A stretch of DNA of 64,000 bases from Gigaspora rosea (GCA_003550325.1 QKWP01001700.1:38241-102240), one strand, 5' to 3'; shown: positions 13,556-29,019, counted from the first letter of the stretch. The notes: generated from the sequence alone by a model not told the origin. Numbers and translations: made by a program.

Positions 13556-13983
13556 TCACGCAAGTAGCTTTTTTTTCAAATATTGCCATCGATTTTGTAA
13601 ACTTTTAACATTTCTATTTGGAAATTTTTCAGCAAATTCTGCCCAAGGAACTGAAGGAATTAAACCCAACATACTATCAATTAAGAGTTTATCTTCTTGC
13701 GTACTCCAAGGTTCACCTGATGTTGTTTTACTACCAGAGGTAGGCGATTGTGAAGATCTCTTGCGAGTAGACATAAGCTTTGTCTCCGGCGTTGCAGTTG
13801 TGCGTCTACGTTTTTTTGGCAAAAATTCCTAGTAAAAATAAAAAATAAAAATATAAAAATAAAGATATTACGTTTGGAAATGAATTGGGGCTATGAGCTA
13901 AAATAATGGTTTGAAAAAAAAAATACTTGTTCTGGTTTTAATTCTTGAGTCACTTCCTTAATAGTGTCCGTAGTAATTTCCAT
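13556..13983 (-). CDS. Small SANT/Myb-like DNA-binding protein
   Basis: Two exons on the minus strand, 13927-13983 and 13556-13828, with a 98-nt GT-AG intron, give a complete 109-residue protein from ATG (13983) to TGA (13558-13556). Residues ~1-19 are acidic. A basic nuclear-localisation-like run PKKRRRTTATPETK follows, then a Ser/Thr-rich linker. The C-terminal ~45 residues form a single SANT/Myb-type module: the conserved aromatics are W in GEPWSTQEDKLLIDS, W in PWAEFAEKF and W in SLQNRWQYLKK. This is the spacing of a Myb repeat, so DNA or chromatin binding in the nucleus is likely. One repeat and small size resemble the many short Myb/SANT proteins of Glomeromycotina; targets unknown. The start codon choice rests on the spliced upstream exon fitting in frame. 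Confidence 0.8.
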
Positions 13984-14773
13984 AGTTGTAGACAAAAAAA
14001 ATTGACAATATTGAAAGTAGAGAAGAAAAGAATTATTCATAGAATGGAATTCGACTAGTCAACCAAAAATATAAATTATTTCTAAGCCGTCTATAATGCT
14101 ACACGTATCTTGGTGATCCTGTCGTTAGATTAAAAGATGATAAAAAAGGTATCTGTTATACTTTAGATCATGATGTAGAAGAGAAAATTTATATTAACTT
14201 TCTTTGAAGTTTGATTAATTTTAGATCATAGTCACTTAATAAGGTCAGAAGATGATTCGTAAAATACAGTAAGTTTGTTATACAATATAACAATCAGAAT
14301 TGATGACGCTGGTTTTGAGAAAGAATCAAAACATTTAATTAGCTCCCATCATATGTATGATATTGCTAAAGTTTAGCTAATGAATATAATAAAATTCTAT
14401 TTTTATTAAATCAATGAAATTTGATCAATATAAGACAGTTTAATAAAAAAAAAATATCGCGAGGAAATATGAGAGGTAGATGTTATTAAAAATTTATTTA
14501 AAATGTTTGCACTTTTTCTAACTGGTGACATTACCCAAATCCCATAGTTTGGACTCATAAATGCATCGTAGTTAGAGGTCAAAAAATGAAAATCCGAATA
14601 TTGAATCTTTATTGTGCATCCCGGGTGTTTTGATGATAATTTTTAAGAACATACAGTAGAATATTATTCTGCTTAAACAGTTTAGATATTTTTAGATATT
14701 TTTAGATACTATTAATTTTGATATTTAAAACTGACTTTTGATATAAAAAAGTTAGAAAGTTACCGGTTCCAAT

Positions 14774-14961
14774 CAGTGTTTAAAATTGGCTTGCACAGGA
14801 TGCACATGTGCAAGAGCTTTTTTTGATGTGCAAGTATTTTGCAAAAAATTTATGCAAATGCAAAAGCTATTTGTACAAGCAAAAAAAAATTTAATTGTGC
14901 AAGTGAAAAAAATTTTACTTACAATTGTGCAAGTCATATTTGTTTTGAATTTTAAACACTG
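14774..14961. mobile_element. hAT MITE, TIR CAGTGTTTAAAATT, 8-bp TSD GTTCCAAT
   Basis: Inverted ends CAGTGTTTAAAATT and AATTTTAAACACTG; exact GTTCCAAT on both sides (14766-14773 and 14962-14969). The CAGTG terminus and 8-bp duplication are classic hAT. The interior repeats (A)TGTGCAAG and GCAAAAGC phrases. The plus-strand ORF crossing it is not a gene. Confidence 0.9.
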
Positions 14962-14969
14962 GTTCCAAT

Positions 14970-17169
14970 CAAAAACTTTCTTATGCCGAAGGTTTCTTAT
15001 CGAAAATTACTTGTATTTATTTATTTTGAACTTAGGCAATAAAACTTGAAAATATTGGTTTTTTTAAAATTAACAATAAAGTTATAGTACTACTGTTTTA
15101 GATGAAATATTTATTAGTTTATTTATTTTACAAACTGGTTATAAAATTACTAATAGTAATAATAATAATATAATAATTGTCGCAGAAATTTTAATTATTT
15201 TAATATAGGTTAGGGTTTAGGGTTAGTTTTAATAATAAAAGAGTATAGGTGAATTTTGGTAGGGTTTATATTTTTAAATCGAAGTCCTTAATTTCTAGCT
15301 TCTGCCGTGACAATAATTTCAAAAAATATATAATATAGTATTATACTGTAAAAATGCACAGTAACATTGTATTATTATTTTAATATTTTAGTTTAGTAAA
15401 TTTATTTATTAAAATGAGATTTTTTTAAAAAAATTATTAATACAGTATAACAGATAAATACCAGATACAGTATATATATATTTGATCTCTATAGCTATTT
15501 CTTTTCTTATTATTCTCTAAATGCTTATTGACCTTGATTTAATAGGCTGTTACACACCCTACCAATAAAGTTACCAACACTGTAATAAATAAATGTCGCG
15601 GATCATAATGAAATCGGGTTAAAATGAAATTTTATTACGTATAAATTCTACTCCTAAAGCTGATCCTAACCCTATAGAAAATTCTAAAAAAAAAATGCAC
15701 CCTATATTTTGCGGTGGCTTGTCTATGTTACACTACACAAAATTTTCACAATAAATTATATAATTAGTAAATGTTTTAATTCGGTTGCTCAGCCCAATTC
15801 AGTTTTCTAATTTCAACTCGGTTCCAATCTCTAAAACAATAAATAAATCTGTCTTGCTGTTCGTACTTTATAACATGTTTATTTATATATCATAGTTTGA
15901 AGTTATTGCCTAGATGGAAATTGAACATTTCGATTAGAGTAGTTTTTTTTTTTTTTTTAGCATCGGCCGATTTTAGCATCAGCTGCCATATTATATCTAT
16001 CTGGTATAACACATAATATGTATCATGTGTAGATACCTTTGGTATAAATAACAATTTGGCATTTGAAAGTGGTGCAAGTACATCCCACAGGGGCACACAA
16101 GGAGACTTTTACTGTTACAGTCTTTACAGTCTCTTACAGTATTCTACTCTTAGTACGTTAAAATGTTTAAAAAAGCCATTATACAGTAATACATAATAAA
16201 ATCTATTGTATTAAAACAAGTTATATATTATTATCATTATATCGAAATAACCGAATTTATCGTTATATATATTCAAATATACCGGTATATATATATTTTA
16301 TGATTGGTTGTAAGATAAACATTAAAATGAGATCTATTTAGTGTTATTATTTATTATTATATATAATAATAATAAACACGTATTTATTACACGATAACAA
16401 AATATAGTTAGCTTAACGTATACCAGTACGTAATAGTAATATCGATTCAAAAACCTCAATATCATTAATAAGGATACTTAAGTCATTGTAAGTTCGTAGA
16501 AATTTTTGCTGAAAGAAATTATTATACATTATTATTATAGGGTACACAAAGGGTTATAGATATATACATATATATATATATATACACACTAATATATTAA
16601 AATCGGGAATTACTCCGTAAATGCTATCGCTATCGCTTTCTAAAAGTGTTTATAAAAAAAACAATGCGTATAGGTTTCACTTTAACATTATGTATTAGTT
16701 CGTAGCCGTCAAACCATATGGTGATTTGTGTTATATGTGATACAAATGCTCAGCATTCTAGGTTGTCTTAGAAAGACATTTTAATTCACAATTACTAATA
16801 GTAATGAATACATTCATTCGCATCCCCTAGCGCTTGATTTGTTCATTTCTTGTTTTGGTTTGATGTAGTTGGTTCCAAAAACACCACGAGACCACCGGCT
16901 TTATATCAACCGTTTGGTTAGTGTAACATTCGGCGCAAAGGCGGAGTTACAATTCCCAAATGTGGCTCAAATCATAAATCCAAGTGATTAACCTTTAATA
17001 TGTTTTTTTTATTTCTCTTTTTTTTTTTCTTTCATACCTTTTTTACTTTTCTCTACGGCATCCCGTTATATATATATATATGTATGTATATATATAAAAA
17101 CATACTGTATATATATATATATATAAGGAAATACGAAAAGTTAGATCATTGGGTTGATGTGTCTTGAAT
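14970..17169. other. A+T-rich upstream region of the F-box gene
   Basis: No gene seen. It contains poly-T/poly-A runs, a TTAGGG-like phrase near 15215 and TA microsatellites at about 16567-16587 and 17070-17125. The last lies just upstream of the F-box start and may be part of its promoter region. Confidence 0.5.
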
Positions 17170-18913
17170 ATGGGACGACGTCTCAATGCTGTTAAAAGAA
17201 AAGTAACCAGAATATTTAAAGGTCAAAGGCGTAGAGTTTCTAGATCAAGTACACCAGAACTTCGTGGATGTTCATCTTGCAATAGCCAATTATCACTTCC
17301 AGCTGATTGTCTCATTGAGATATTCTCTCATTTAGAAGATAATCCTAAATCACTACAATCATGTGTTCTCGTCAACAGGTTATGGTCTAGAAGTTCGGTA
17401 CCTATATTGTGGGCTCGGCCTTTTAGAGATTCAACCCCATCATCAATAATCGATGTTTATATGTCATATCTAACTGATCTTGAAAGAATGCATCTAATTG
17501 ATAATGGCATTTCCGTTTCGAACCGTCGACGGAATCAAATATTTGACTACGTATCATTTTTACGTCACGTTAACATGGGAAGTCTTTATACCGTAGTTCT
17601 TAAATGGACCGATCGGACACAAACCTCCCTTTCTTCCAATCCAAAGCGGTATTTTTAAAAATTAATATATCTCTTTTTTTTTTTTTTTTTTTAAATANNN
17701 NNNNNNNNNNNNNNNNNNNNNNNNNNNNNNNNNNNNNNNNNNNNNNNNNNNNNNNNNNTATATATTACTTTTTTTTTTTTTTTTCGTTAGGCGTAGTCAT
17801 AACACAGAACCAAGTTTAGTAGTATATCAAGCACTTTGTAGATTGTTTTTCAGTCGACGTTCGAGCATTCGGTCTTTATCTCTTGATTGGGGTGTTATGG
17901 AAATCTGGAAAGCATATCCATTATTACTTTATTCGGCTGGTATAGATACATACCTGGCAAAACTAAGACAATTTTCCATTCATTATATAACTGATTGGTC
18001 AATATTTGGTTATTTAGCCAAATATTCTAGAAACATTGAAAATTTAGAGGTTCTTGGTTATTCTTTTGATACTCCACCACATCCTGAGGATGAACAAAAT
18101 TTAGCATCTTTAATAACAATTCAAAAGAATTTATTACATTTTAAATTATTTGGATACGCAACATATCCTGTATTAACTCTTGTATCATTGGGAGCTCAAG
18201 CAAAATCTTTAAGATCAGTAGAAATTAGTTATATTCATTTCACTTCAACTACATTACAAGGTCCAACTTTTGAAGGTTTGGCAGCATGTAGAAATCTTGA
18301 AGAATTAACTGTATTAAATTGTTTAAATGCTACTGAAGAAATTTTATCACCATTAGTATGTGCTACATTTCCATCTCTTCGTAAAATACATATAGTAGAA
18401 TCTACATATGGATGGGATAATGTAGTAGTTTCATTAATTCATAATAATTCTGCAAACCTAGAAGAAGTTTATTATAAACCAGTAGACAATCAACAACATC
18501 ATATCATGTCACCAACAATAATTGAAGCAGTTGCTCAATGTTGTCCTAGAATAATACGACTTGGAGTTCCTATAGGTACATTACAAATAAGTCATTTAAC
18601 TGATATACTTACATCACCTTATTGTCAACTCCGAAGTCTTAGTATATTTCGAATGGACCGAGTATCTTGGGATAATGAAGAATTATGGAGTGGGTTGGGT
18701 AGTTTAATGCCGACTACATTAAGGCATCTTAATATTTGGATTTATTTAGGTGATACACCTATGCAATTATTTTTACAAAATACACAAGCACCTTTAGAAA
18801 CTTTATATGTTAGATGGTGGACTCATTACCTTGGATATGATTATCAATTAGTTGGTGCTTATTTAAAAGATAAAAAAGTAGGAATTTCAGAATTTTTAAG
18901 GCATGTTATTTAA
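17170..18913 (+). CDS. F-box protein with a long leucine-rich C-terminal region
   Basis: Exons 17170-17648 and 17791-18913 join in frame (split Arg codon CG|G) to a 533-residue protein ending in TAA. I start at the ATG at 17170; the earlier in-frame TTG is unlikely. Residues ~1-30 are strongly basic. The F-box is at about residues 45-85: LSLPADCLIEIFSHL, then SCVLVNRLWSRSSVPILW, with the usual Leu-Pro, Val-Cys/Arg-Trp and Leu-Trp landmarks. The rest has irregular leucine-rich strands (NIENLEVLGY, NLEELTVLNC, SLRKIHIVES, QLRSLSIFRM) like those of fungal F-box/LRR proteins. F-box proteins bind Skp1 and recruit substrates to an SCF ubiquitin ligase; the C-terminal region would pick the substrate, which is unknown. 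Such genes form a very large family in Rhizophagus. The intron contains a gap of unknown bases, so its length is not reliable, but the exons are intact. Confidence 0.88.
17698..17758. other. Assembly gap (61 N) inside the F-box intron
   Basis: A run of N flanked on both sides by long T homopolymers, which probably caused the gap. The true length is unknown. Confidence 0.98.
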
Positions 18914-18935
18914 TAAAGAATTATATATATATATA

Positions 18936-19012
<77 letters not shown>

Positions 19013-20181
19013 TTATAATTTATTATAATATATATACAATATACAATATACATATCAAACATATATATATATATTCCTTCTTCAAATGCAGGTTATGTAA
19101 AATTTTCAGATCCAAGATAAATTTATATAGCCATCTAATTTTGCAGGTTCAGGAAGGAGTTGATTGTATATATATTTTTTTTTTATATTACGTGTATTGC
19201 GTTATTTGCGTTATTTACGTTAGATGATTTTATTAAAAAGTATATGATACGAAATGTATCCTTCTTCGTGTGTAATGGTTATATGAATGCAACTTATTGT
19301 TTTTTTAAAAGCTTTGGAAATAGTGTATCAACCTGATTATCTGTTATCAATATCTAGATTATTTATCGATGATCTGCAGATACGCGTTTTCTAAAAATAG
19401 AGTTTAAAACGTGTATATAAAAAAGTCTATCCTGCACTGTATGAATTTTCGTTTTTCGTTTGCTTTTGTTCAAAATTTCACCGTGTCGCCACTACATAAT
19501 TATTAATTTCGTTTCATTTAAAAAAAAGTGAGTGTTAATCACACTACCTTTTTATAAATTATTTATAGGAAAGGTTTTATAAATGGTTAAAAATAAGTTT
19601 ACGCTCCAAATTTTTTGATTTTTGTTTTACTCACCAAAGTTATCAGTTATATGGAATATAAATCAAGCAGGTTTAAAAATTAATGCTTTAGTTTTCATAG
19701 CTCATATCACAATGAATTTTAAAGTTATCTAGCTTAAGATCTAAGCTTTCTTTTAAATATTAAACTTTTTAAAATTCATTGAGACATGGGTTTGGGCTAT
19801 GAAAAGTAAATTATTAATTTTTTTTAAAAAACGTTAATCTACCTGATTTCTATTGATGATAGCCCATATTTACAAAGTTTTATAAATCTTTTTTTTTTAA
19901 ACCAAATTTTTTTTCATGTAATTTTTTTATTATAGTTACAGCATAGACTTGTTACATGAATTATGAATTTAAATTTTTATCTAACTAAATTTTATAAAAT
20001 TTTTTAGAAAATTGCTTAATTATATATAGTTTGAGATTTAATTATAAAAATTATAAATTAAAATATATACGTAAAATATTATAAAAATGTTTTAATGTTA
20101 AACGGAAAGAGACATATTTTTATTTTATTATTAGTTCATTTTGCTTTCTTAAAATATAAATTTAAAATAAATTCGTTGTAA
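18914..20181. other. Intergenic region between convergent F-box and BTB genes
   Basis: Both genes end here (plus ends 18913, minus ends 20182). It starts with TA and TTTA microsatellites (about 18925-19060). The rest is A+T-rich 3' flank with no gene, RNA or clear element. Confidence 0.6.
18950..19012 (+). repeat. TA then TTTA microsatellite
   Basis: A TATATA run followed by about ten TTTA units, directly downstream of the F-box stop codon. Confidence 0.9.
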
Positions 20182-21910
20182 TTAATTAAGACTAGCTTGA
20201 TGAAGTTGGGATAATAAAAGAGAAAATCTTCTACTTGTCCTACCGCTGCTAGTACTACTACTAGCAGAATTTTGTCTAGTTCCAACTACTGGACCCAATT
20301 TTGATATAATCTTAAAAACCTCATATTCATCAATACTAAACCTATCATGATTTGTATTCATCAAGGGTCTTTCATATGATTGCCGCTTACATGAACAACC
20401 TAATTCAACATTAAAATTTGAATGAGTTCCACCCATAACTAAATCACCACTTCCAAAGCATGCACCAATAGCTTGTGAACAAAGTACAGCTCTCGAAGGT
20501 TCTTGAACTCTTGAAAGTATAGCAGATTTAATATCTTCACCATCACCCAAAGAAAATAAGAAACTATCTTTTGTATTTCCCCATTTATTCGTTGAATCCC
20601 AATTTAAAGGATTATACCCACCAATTAAATGACCTGATCCATGAATTTTCATAACTAAAACAGTAGCACCTTGAAAATCACATCGATTATGAAATGATTG
20701 TGGAGAAAAACCATCACGAGTTCCACGAACTAATAATTTAAATTCATAAGGAATATTTGAATATTCATAAGGAATACTTGTAGTATTATAAAAAGGATTT
20801 AAATCATTTCTATCCATCCAACTAGAAATTAAAGCAGCATGTCTAGCACGTAATAAATTAGATTCAATTCCTCCACGTCTAGAAGGCATTAAAGAGATAG
20901 GTCTTGGACAATCTGGTACCATATGATATTTCATTACATCTTCGAATAAAGTATTAGGTATAATATCTTTATATGGCATTACTTTACTATGAAAATCATT
21001 TGAAGAAATTTGAAACATTCTAACCAAAGGGATACATTGTTGTATTGTTGTTTGTAAAGTATTTAAATGTTCAGGTTGCCATTTAGAAATATCTAATGAA
21101 GTTAAATCAGTAGAAGAAGAAATTGAAGCAGCAGTCTTAGCAATTCCCCATTTAATAAGATAATTCCAAACATCAATTTCATCCAAATGTAGATCATCAC
21201 GTTGAATTACTCTTAATAGAACATTAAGATTAACAGAAAGATAATCATCAGAATCAAATAATAAAGAAGGATTTTTACATATTCTTGTAACACAATATTC
21301 TTGAAGTCTTTTTAGACGGTCATTTTGAAAAACTGTTCGACGAACCAAATCAAAATTTTCTTCCATCCATTGAACTTTATAAGTAACAAGATGTTGTTGA
21401 ATATAACCGAATAAATCGTGAAGTATTAATTCATCTGCAGCCATTAATATATTTAGAATATCTACACCATCATGTTTATCTAAAGCTATTCTACCCGTAT
21501 AAATATATCTATATAAAAAATTCTTTTATAAATTAATAATTAAAAATGATAAAAATGATAAGAAAAAAAAAAAAACTTTTTTTTTTTTTTTTTCTGATTT
21601 CTTAGGGGGAAAGGGTCTCTGGCCTAGTCAGGTTACTATATATTCTTTATTTTTTTTACCTAAGTACAACTTCAAAAACTTCAGCTGAAACATTAGGTTT
21701 AGAAAACATAATAATTCCATCTTCTTGTTTAACCCAAGTTTCAGATAAAGCAGTTTGAAAATAAGGACATCTCGCTTTTAAAATTCCAGAATGAGCACGA
21801 AATGATTTTGTATTAGGTTCTTCACCAGCTTGGATTACTACATTATAGTCTGTACCTTTATCTAATAATTGTGTTAAATCTCGTAATAATATATTTGTAA
21901 AATCTGCCAT
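20182..21910 (-). CDS. BTB-BACK-TLDc domain protein
   Basis: Two minus-strand exons, 21660-21910 and 20182-21508, with a 151-nt GT-AG intron (split Arg codon AG|A), give 525 residues from ATG to TAA. Residues ~20-115 are a BTB/POZ fold: GTDYNVVIQAGE, FRAHSGILKARCPYFQTAL, then VVLRYIYTGRI across the intron. The next ~130 residues are helical and BACK-like (LQEYCVTRICKNP.., DEIDVWNYLIKWG). A TLDc domain occupies about residues 310-490: FKLLVRGTRDGFSPQSFHNRC, GATVLVMKIHGSGHLIGGYNP, then a SFLFSLGDG strand and the FGSGDLVM..NFNVELG end. BTB domains commonly bridge Cullin-3 to substrates; the TLDc domain is associated with oxidative-stress and V-ATPase-interacting proteins. Substrate unknown. This architecture is heavily amplified in Rhizophagus. 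It ends in a Ser-rich tail. Confidence 0.9.
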
Positions 21911-23122
21911 TTTTTTTTTTTTTGTTAATAAAGAAAGTAAAAAAAAAAAAAAAATGTATAATATATTTATACGAATTTTGACGTTTTTTTTAAAAAAAAA
22001 TCTTTTTAAAATGTTTGTTAAAATGGTTAAGTGAGGTTTAAAACGGTTTTGCTTATTCTTTATGTAACAATTAAACTATGTGTGTAATTACAAAATTTCG
22101 TTCTCTTTTTGTGTAAATTTAATCCCAAAAAAAATAATTTTTCGTGAAACAATGTCAAAAAATGAAACGTTAAAAACTAAAATAAATGGAAAAAGTGTTA
22201 TAAAATGAATTTGTAATGATTGTGTAATGAATGTGTAATGTATATGTAATATATTTTTTTTTTCTTTTCCTGTAAGGTCAATAGATGATCTCGCTCGTAA
22301 AAAGAAATTTAAGGAAACGAGTTTGATAAAGATCGATAAACCCTTTTTTTTTTTTAAATATATTTATTTATGAATTATTATACGAATCAATGTAGATTAT
22401 TTCTATTACTAATGCACTGCGGTTTAAAAAAATTAAAAATGGTTTGTTTGTTTTTGTGAAAAAAAAAAAAAGCCAAAAATAGAATTATTGAATCTCGAAA
22501 TTTAATCAAATGGAAAAAGAGAGAGGCCTTTCGTTTAAAATCATTCAAACCTGACTTATTTGTAATTTCCGACAAGTACAGAAGTAACAGGTATGAACGT
22601 GGTTAAGTTCGTAGATTAATAATAATATATATATATAATTTTCCGCGGATCACGGGAATTGATCTTATCCTTTTTGGATCACTGATTTGTAAAGACATTA
22701 TGGTCAAAAGTTTTAACTGCATATTTCTACATATTTCTGTATTTTATCTTTAGAACTTTCCGGGTTAACACGTATCATGTGGTTTGAGAAACAAAGAATT
22801 TACATTAATATCTTTTTGACTTAATAATATTAGTACGACATCTTATTGGGTAAATAATGTCGTGCATGCATAAATGCGTTTTATATAAATTCTACAAAAA
22901 AATAATGACGCATTTATACCGGTACATATGATATCTATTATCTAAATTATTTATGTATAACGTTATCCAATCAAAATTGAAGTTGATTAAAGTTTACCCT
23001 CGAGAATGAATTTAATTTAATTTCGAAAATCATTTAAAAAAAAATCATTCTTAATCATTTCTTTTACTCTCATTAAAAAAAAAATAATCATTTTCCTTGA
23101 AGAAAGATAATAATAATACAAT
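21911..23122. other. Divergent intergenic region between the BTB and GMD genes
   Basis: The two genes diverge from here, so it must hold both promoters. Long poly-A/poly-T runs flank the BTB start (21911-21955) and recur at 22340-22460. No specific site, RNA gene or mobile element recognised. Confidence 0.6.
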
Positions 23123-24798
<1,676 letters not shown>

Positions 24799-27700
24799 AA
24801 AAGAAATCACAACTATTTAATATTTAATCTATTTAATTTATACATGTTTTTTTTCGTTTACATTTTCTTGTTTACTTTTATTAAAAAAAAAAATAAATAA
24901 TAATGTTTCACATCTTACAACAACAATAAATTGAAGTAATGCACGGGTCTCACTGAACAATAATGTTTTCTGATAACTTTCTAATCATACGGTAATACTG
25001 TACGTTATATCGTCGTATTACGCAAATGTGCAGTACAAACTCGATTAATTAAATTATCCGAAAGACATTGTTTAAAATGTCTGTATACATAAGTAATACA
25101 TAATTACGTGTGGTGTAATTATCCGATGGCAAGATATCGTTAATAGCGAAAAAATTTATGTGAAATGTGCAGACTGAGATATACATATCACATTGGGGTG
25201 TGCGGCGCACTATGTAAATCAAAATTATGTATGGTATCATAGTGAAGTCTATTATGACAGATTTTTAAGTGATTGTCGATTGATAAACTATAAACTAATA
25301 TACGTAATGATCGATAAGTATTTTTATATATAAAACTTATATATAAAGCTAGGTCACACTTTTTTAGATGCACCGACTGCAATTTTTCTTTTCTGCCGGA
25401 AATTTCAATATAAATCGACTCTTTCTTATTACGACTATAAAGTAATAGAATCTTTTTTTAAAAAATATTTATGGGAAAATTTTTTTTTTCTCAAAACGAT
25501 TTTAATTTTATACTTTATTTGGTTTGCTGAGCGAATTTTTAAATGAATTGGTAAATTTTTCCTTTATTAAAATGCAAATTTCGTTCTATTGTTCAGTTCT
25601 TTAAAACTTGCTATTAATTTTCTCAAAATTTCATATTGGAATTATGTGCCGTTAAAGCTGTGCATCTAATTAAATCCAGAAACATGGGTATATATAGGTC
25701 AAATAAACAGCGATTTCACTTAAAAAATGCACGTTTTAAAAAACATCAAAAAAAATGCAAGCGAATCGGCAAAAAACACCACTTCAAGAACTAAATTTAC
25801 AGCAATTTGGGCCTGAAGTCGCCTCAAATATTTTCAATAATTTATTAAATTAAAATGTCATTTTTACATCAATATTAATTAATTATTTACATCAATATTA
25901 ATTAATTATTTACATCAATATTAATTAATTATTTTTAACTGTATTAGCGTAGCATTAGTTGTAGCGGCATTGTAATTAATAAATTAATAGATCATCATGG
26001 TTGCACAAAAACTTAAAAAAATCTTTGATAATAGATTTTTTTTATATGATACCATACATAATTTTGTTTTACGCACACCCCAATATCACATGCTCAGAAT
26101 GACTGTCCTGACTTATTTGCAGCGCCGGTACATAAATGCATTAACGCTAACTTACCAGGTTAATTGTCTATGGAGCTTTAACTCTTTGGCACGTGACTTT
26201 GTTCATTTTTTCAGTAACCTTAACGAAATATGCCGGAAGTAAATTTTTACTTAAAAAATACAAGCATGTTCTAAAAAAAATATAAATTAAAAATTTATAA
26301 ATTTAGTATATTACGTGTCTGTATAAAAAAGGAAACATATACGTTTTTACTTTTTTCAAATTTCTAATAAATTCGCCGATGGCCATGTACCTATAAATAC
26401 TCATGCATATAAGAATATTCCTTTTATTTGCAGAAATTTTAAAAAGGCTACTTATTAGTTTAGTTTTAAATTTAAACCACAAATTATGTTTTTAAAAACA
26501 AATTTGTAAATTGGTTATATCTTTTTATCTATCTGTACATGTAAATATTGACTAGTTAAATTATAAAATTTATTTATTTTGGATTAGTTTGATAAAGCAA
26601 AACAAATAATAAAAAAGAAAAGTAACAGTTTAAATTTATTTTAAAATATTTTTTTATTTTATTTTATTTTTGATAGTCTCATTAGTATCTTTATTTTAGT
26701 ATTTAAAAGATAAAAAAAGTACAATTAAGTATATTTTATTTGTTTGTATCACTTGATCACTTTGTAAACAACCCTAGTACAACTTGTTGCACTATCTTAT
26801 TGGTAAAGTAAAAGACTTTGTTAGTTCTGTCAAGAGCCAAACCAAAATAGTTTGACACTATTTTTAATAGTTTTTTATTATATCTTTCCATCTTCTATTT
26901 ATAATTTTTTTTCTTTTTTATTCATTGAAAAAATAAATATAGTACAAATTTACAAAGATATGCTATTTAGAAATTTTTGTCAAATTTTACAATAATTTTG
27001 TAATCTAGTAGTTAAAATTTGACAATTATAATATTATTTGATTTATTTTAATAAGACAAATCAAATAATTTCAAAACCATTAAGTTTTTTGATTACAAAA
27101 AAATTGTATTTAAATGAATTTTTATAAATATTAAACAATTTTACCAACTAGTAGTTCAATAGTACTATTTTATTTCTCTTAATAAAAGGCTTAAATAGCA
27201 CCAATCAGGGATGGTAAATAATCTGATTATTTGATTATTTTTTAAATAACCTTAAATGATCTTTAAATGACCAATCATTTTATATTATTTGGATTTTGGT
27301 CATTTCCAAATAACTCTATGACCAAATGATATAGGTTATTTGCAAATGACCAAGGTTATTATAATTATAAGTTATTCTGTGTAAGCAAAATAATAATAAC
27401 AATTTGTAATAACATTGCGATAAAATAACTAATATCCTTATTAGTTAAAATCAAATAAAGTTAAATATAATGTTTATTCAATATATACATAGTATTAGAT
27501 GATGTATAAAATGTATATACATATAAAAAATATAAAGAATTGCAATAAACAAAAAATTGGTTCTTTTACCCAATTCAAATATGAATTATATATGTATGAT
27601 TAAATAATAATAAAATGCCTGAGAAAGTTGAGTATTACTGATATGAGAATAAATAAGAAGTGATAAATCATACAAAAATAAAGAACAATATGAATATTAA

Positions 27701-27864
27701 TAAATTTTATAAATGCATTAATTAAAGTAAGAAAGTAATACAATTATTTTATTGACATAATAGTATAAAATCTTATGATATAAATTAGAATTATTATAAA
27801 GAACTGAATTTATACTAATATTGAAATTTTTGTAAAATAGTACAATTGGGTTTTTTATATGAAC
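24799..27864. other. A+T-rich gene-free stretch downstream of GMD
   Basis: 3' flank of GMD, then non-coding sequence. An inverted pair of about 45 bp (about 25180-25236 against 26045-26095, core GGGGTGTGCG...AAAATTATGTATGGTATCAT) suggests the ends of a degraded ~0.9-kb element. About 27197-27365 repeats AAATGACC and begins CAGGGATGGTAAATAATCTGA, whose inverse recurs at 57390-57411; this looks like one end of a hAT-type element. No gene. Confidence 0.5.
25864..25932 (+). repeat. Three tandem 23-bp units
   Basis: TTACATCAATATTAATTAAT-type unit repeated three times without visible change. Confidence 0.85.
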
Positions 27865-27881
27865 ATGAGCTTAAGCTTATT

Positions 27882-29002
27882 TTTTTTTATTTTTATTTTT
27901 TTTTATTATCTTTGACAGTCTCGCTGGTACTACATTAGTAAGTTTACATATAAAAACCGAAGCTTATCTATGTATTAAACCTTTAGATTGCAAGTCCAAT
28001 ATCATCCGGCTGCGTCAACCGTGCCCAGATGCGATCTGTCGCACTAACTCCTATAGAGTTAGGGACTATTCGTCAGCCCTGTCAAAGACTAACTTTTAAA
28101 TTTTTCCTACCTAAGCTACCAAGTAGGATATTTAAATCCGCAGAAAAAAGAAAAAAAAAAAAAAAGGGGTATGTAAAAGGAGGGAAAAAACTACAACAAC
28201 CTAAACGAATAACCAAAATAACAAAAAGAAAAAAACAAGGAAACAAAGATAGAAAAACAAAAGAAGCGATGACAGAACTGAAAAAAAGTATACTATTAAA
28301 CCTGTACTAGATTGTAAAAATTATATAATACACTAAATGAATAAGTCTCTACTCTATATCCATCTAAGCATTATATATAAATGGTTAAAATCATAAAAAA
28401 CCCATAGAGAACCTTGCGCCTAAAAGAACCTTCTAGAAAGAAATTTCGTGTCATGTTTCCTCCAAAATGCTTCATGTGTCATTCATTGTTTATTTCATAA
28501 GGTTGAAACTCACTCGTAACTTGATTCCGGTTAGGTAGGCGCCTTCCCAATTTGGACGAAGTAAACATTGCCGATCTTTTGGAGGGGGTAAGCTGGATTT
28601 CCCACTTTTTGGTGAAATTTCGAAAAGCCCAAAGAGAAATATCACGAGTACCAAAGTTGTAAAGAGTGTAAGAGTTATGCTTTAAAGAATAATAAATCTA
28701 ACCAAAAGTCTACTTCTACTTAAGCTTCTGTAGATTTTGACAAAAAACTTCAGAGTTGTTGCTCTACTACGTATTCTATAGTAACAAAGTCTTCCACCCG
28801 GAGAGCCAAACACAAAAGGAGAAATCTTTTTCAGCTCTATTTCAGTTATCTCACATCCGACCTGAAACTCTTTATCCAAGCCACTTCTAGATAAAGCTTT
28901 TGTTGTGTACAGACATATTAACTTCAAAGTTTTCATAGGTCAGGTTTAGTGGAAAATTTGGTATGAGGGATCGTCAGAAAGAGTTGAAAAAGGTTATATT
29001 TG
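27882..29002 (-). mobile_element. ~1.12-kb poly(A) retroposon (SINE-like), 17-bp TSD
   Basis: Minus-oriented: its poly(A) tail appears as T-rich sequence at 27882-27903. The exact 17-bp duplication ATGAGCTTAAGCTTATT occurs at 27865-27881 and 29003-29019. Landmarks match the element at 54937-56066, including a nearly identical block around 28567-28624 (core AAGCTGGATTTCCCACTTTT). No convincing ORF; I do not see a tRNA-like head. Confidence 0.85.
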
Positions 29003-29019
29003 ATGAGCTTAAGCTTATT

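Noticed and set aside
14786-15049. Cys-rich plus-strand ORF
   Set aside because: Reads across the hAT MITE 14774-14961 and its flank; composition comes from TGCAAG phrases.
28029-28310. 93-residue Lys-rich ORF
   Set aside because: Antisense of the retroposon 27882-29002 and mostly poly-lysine from A runs.
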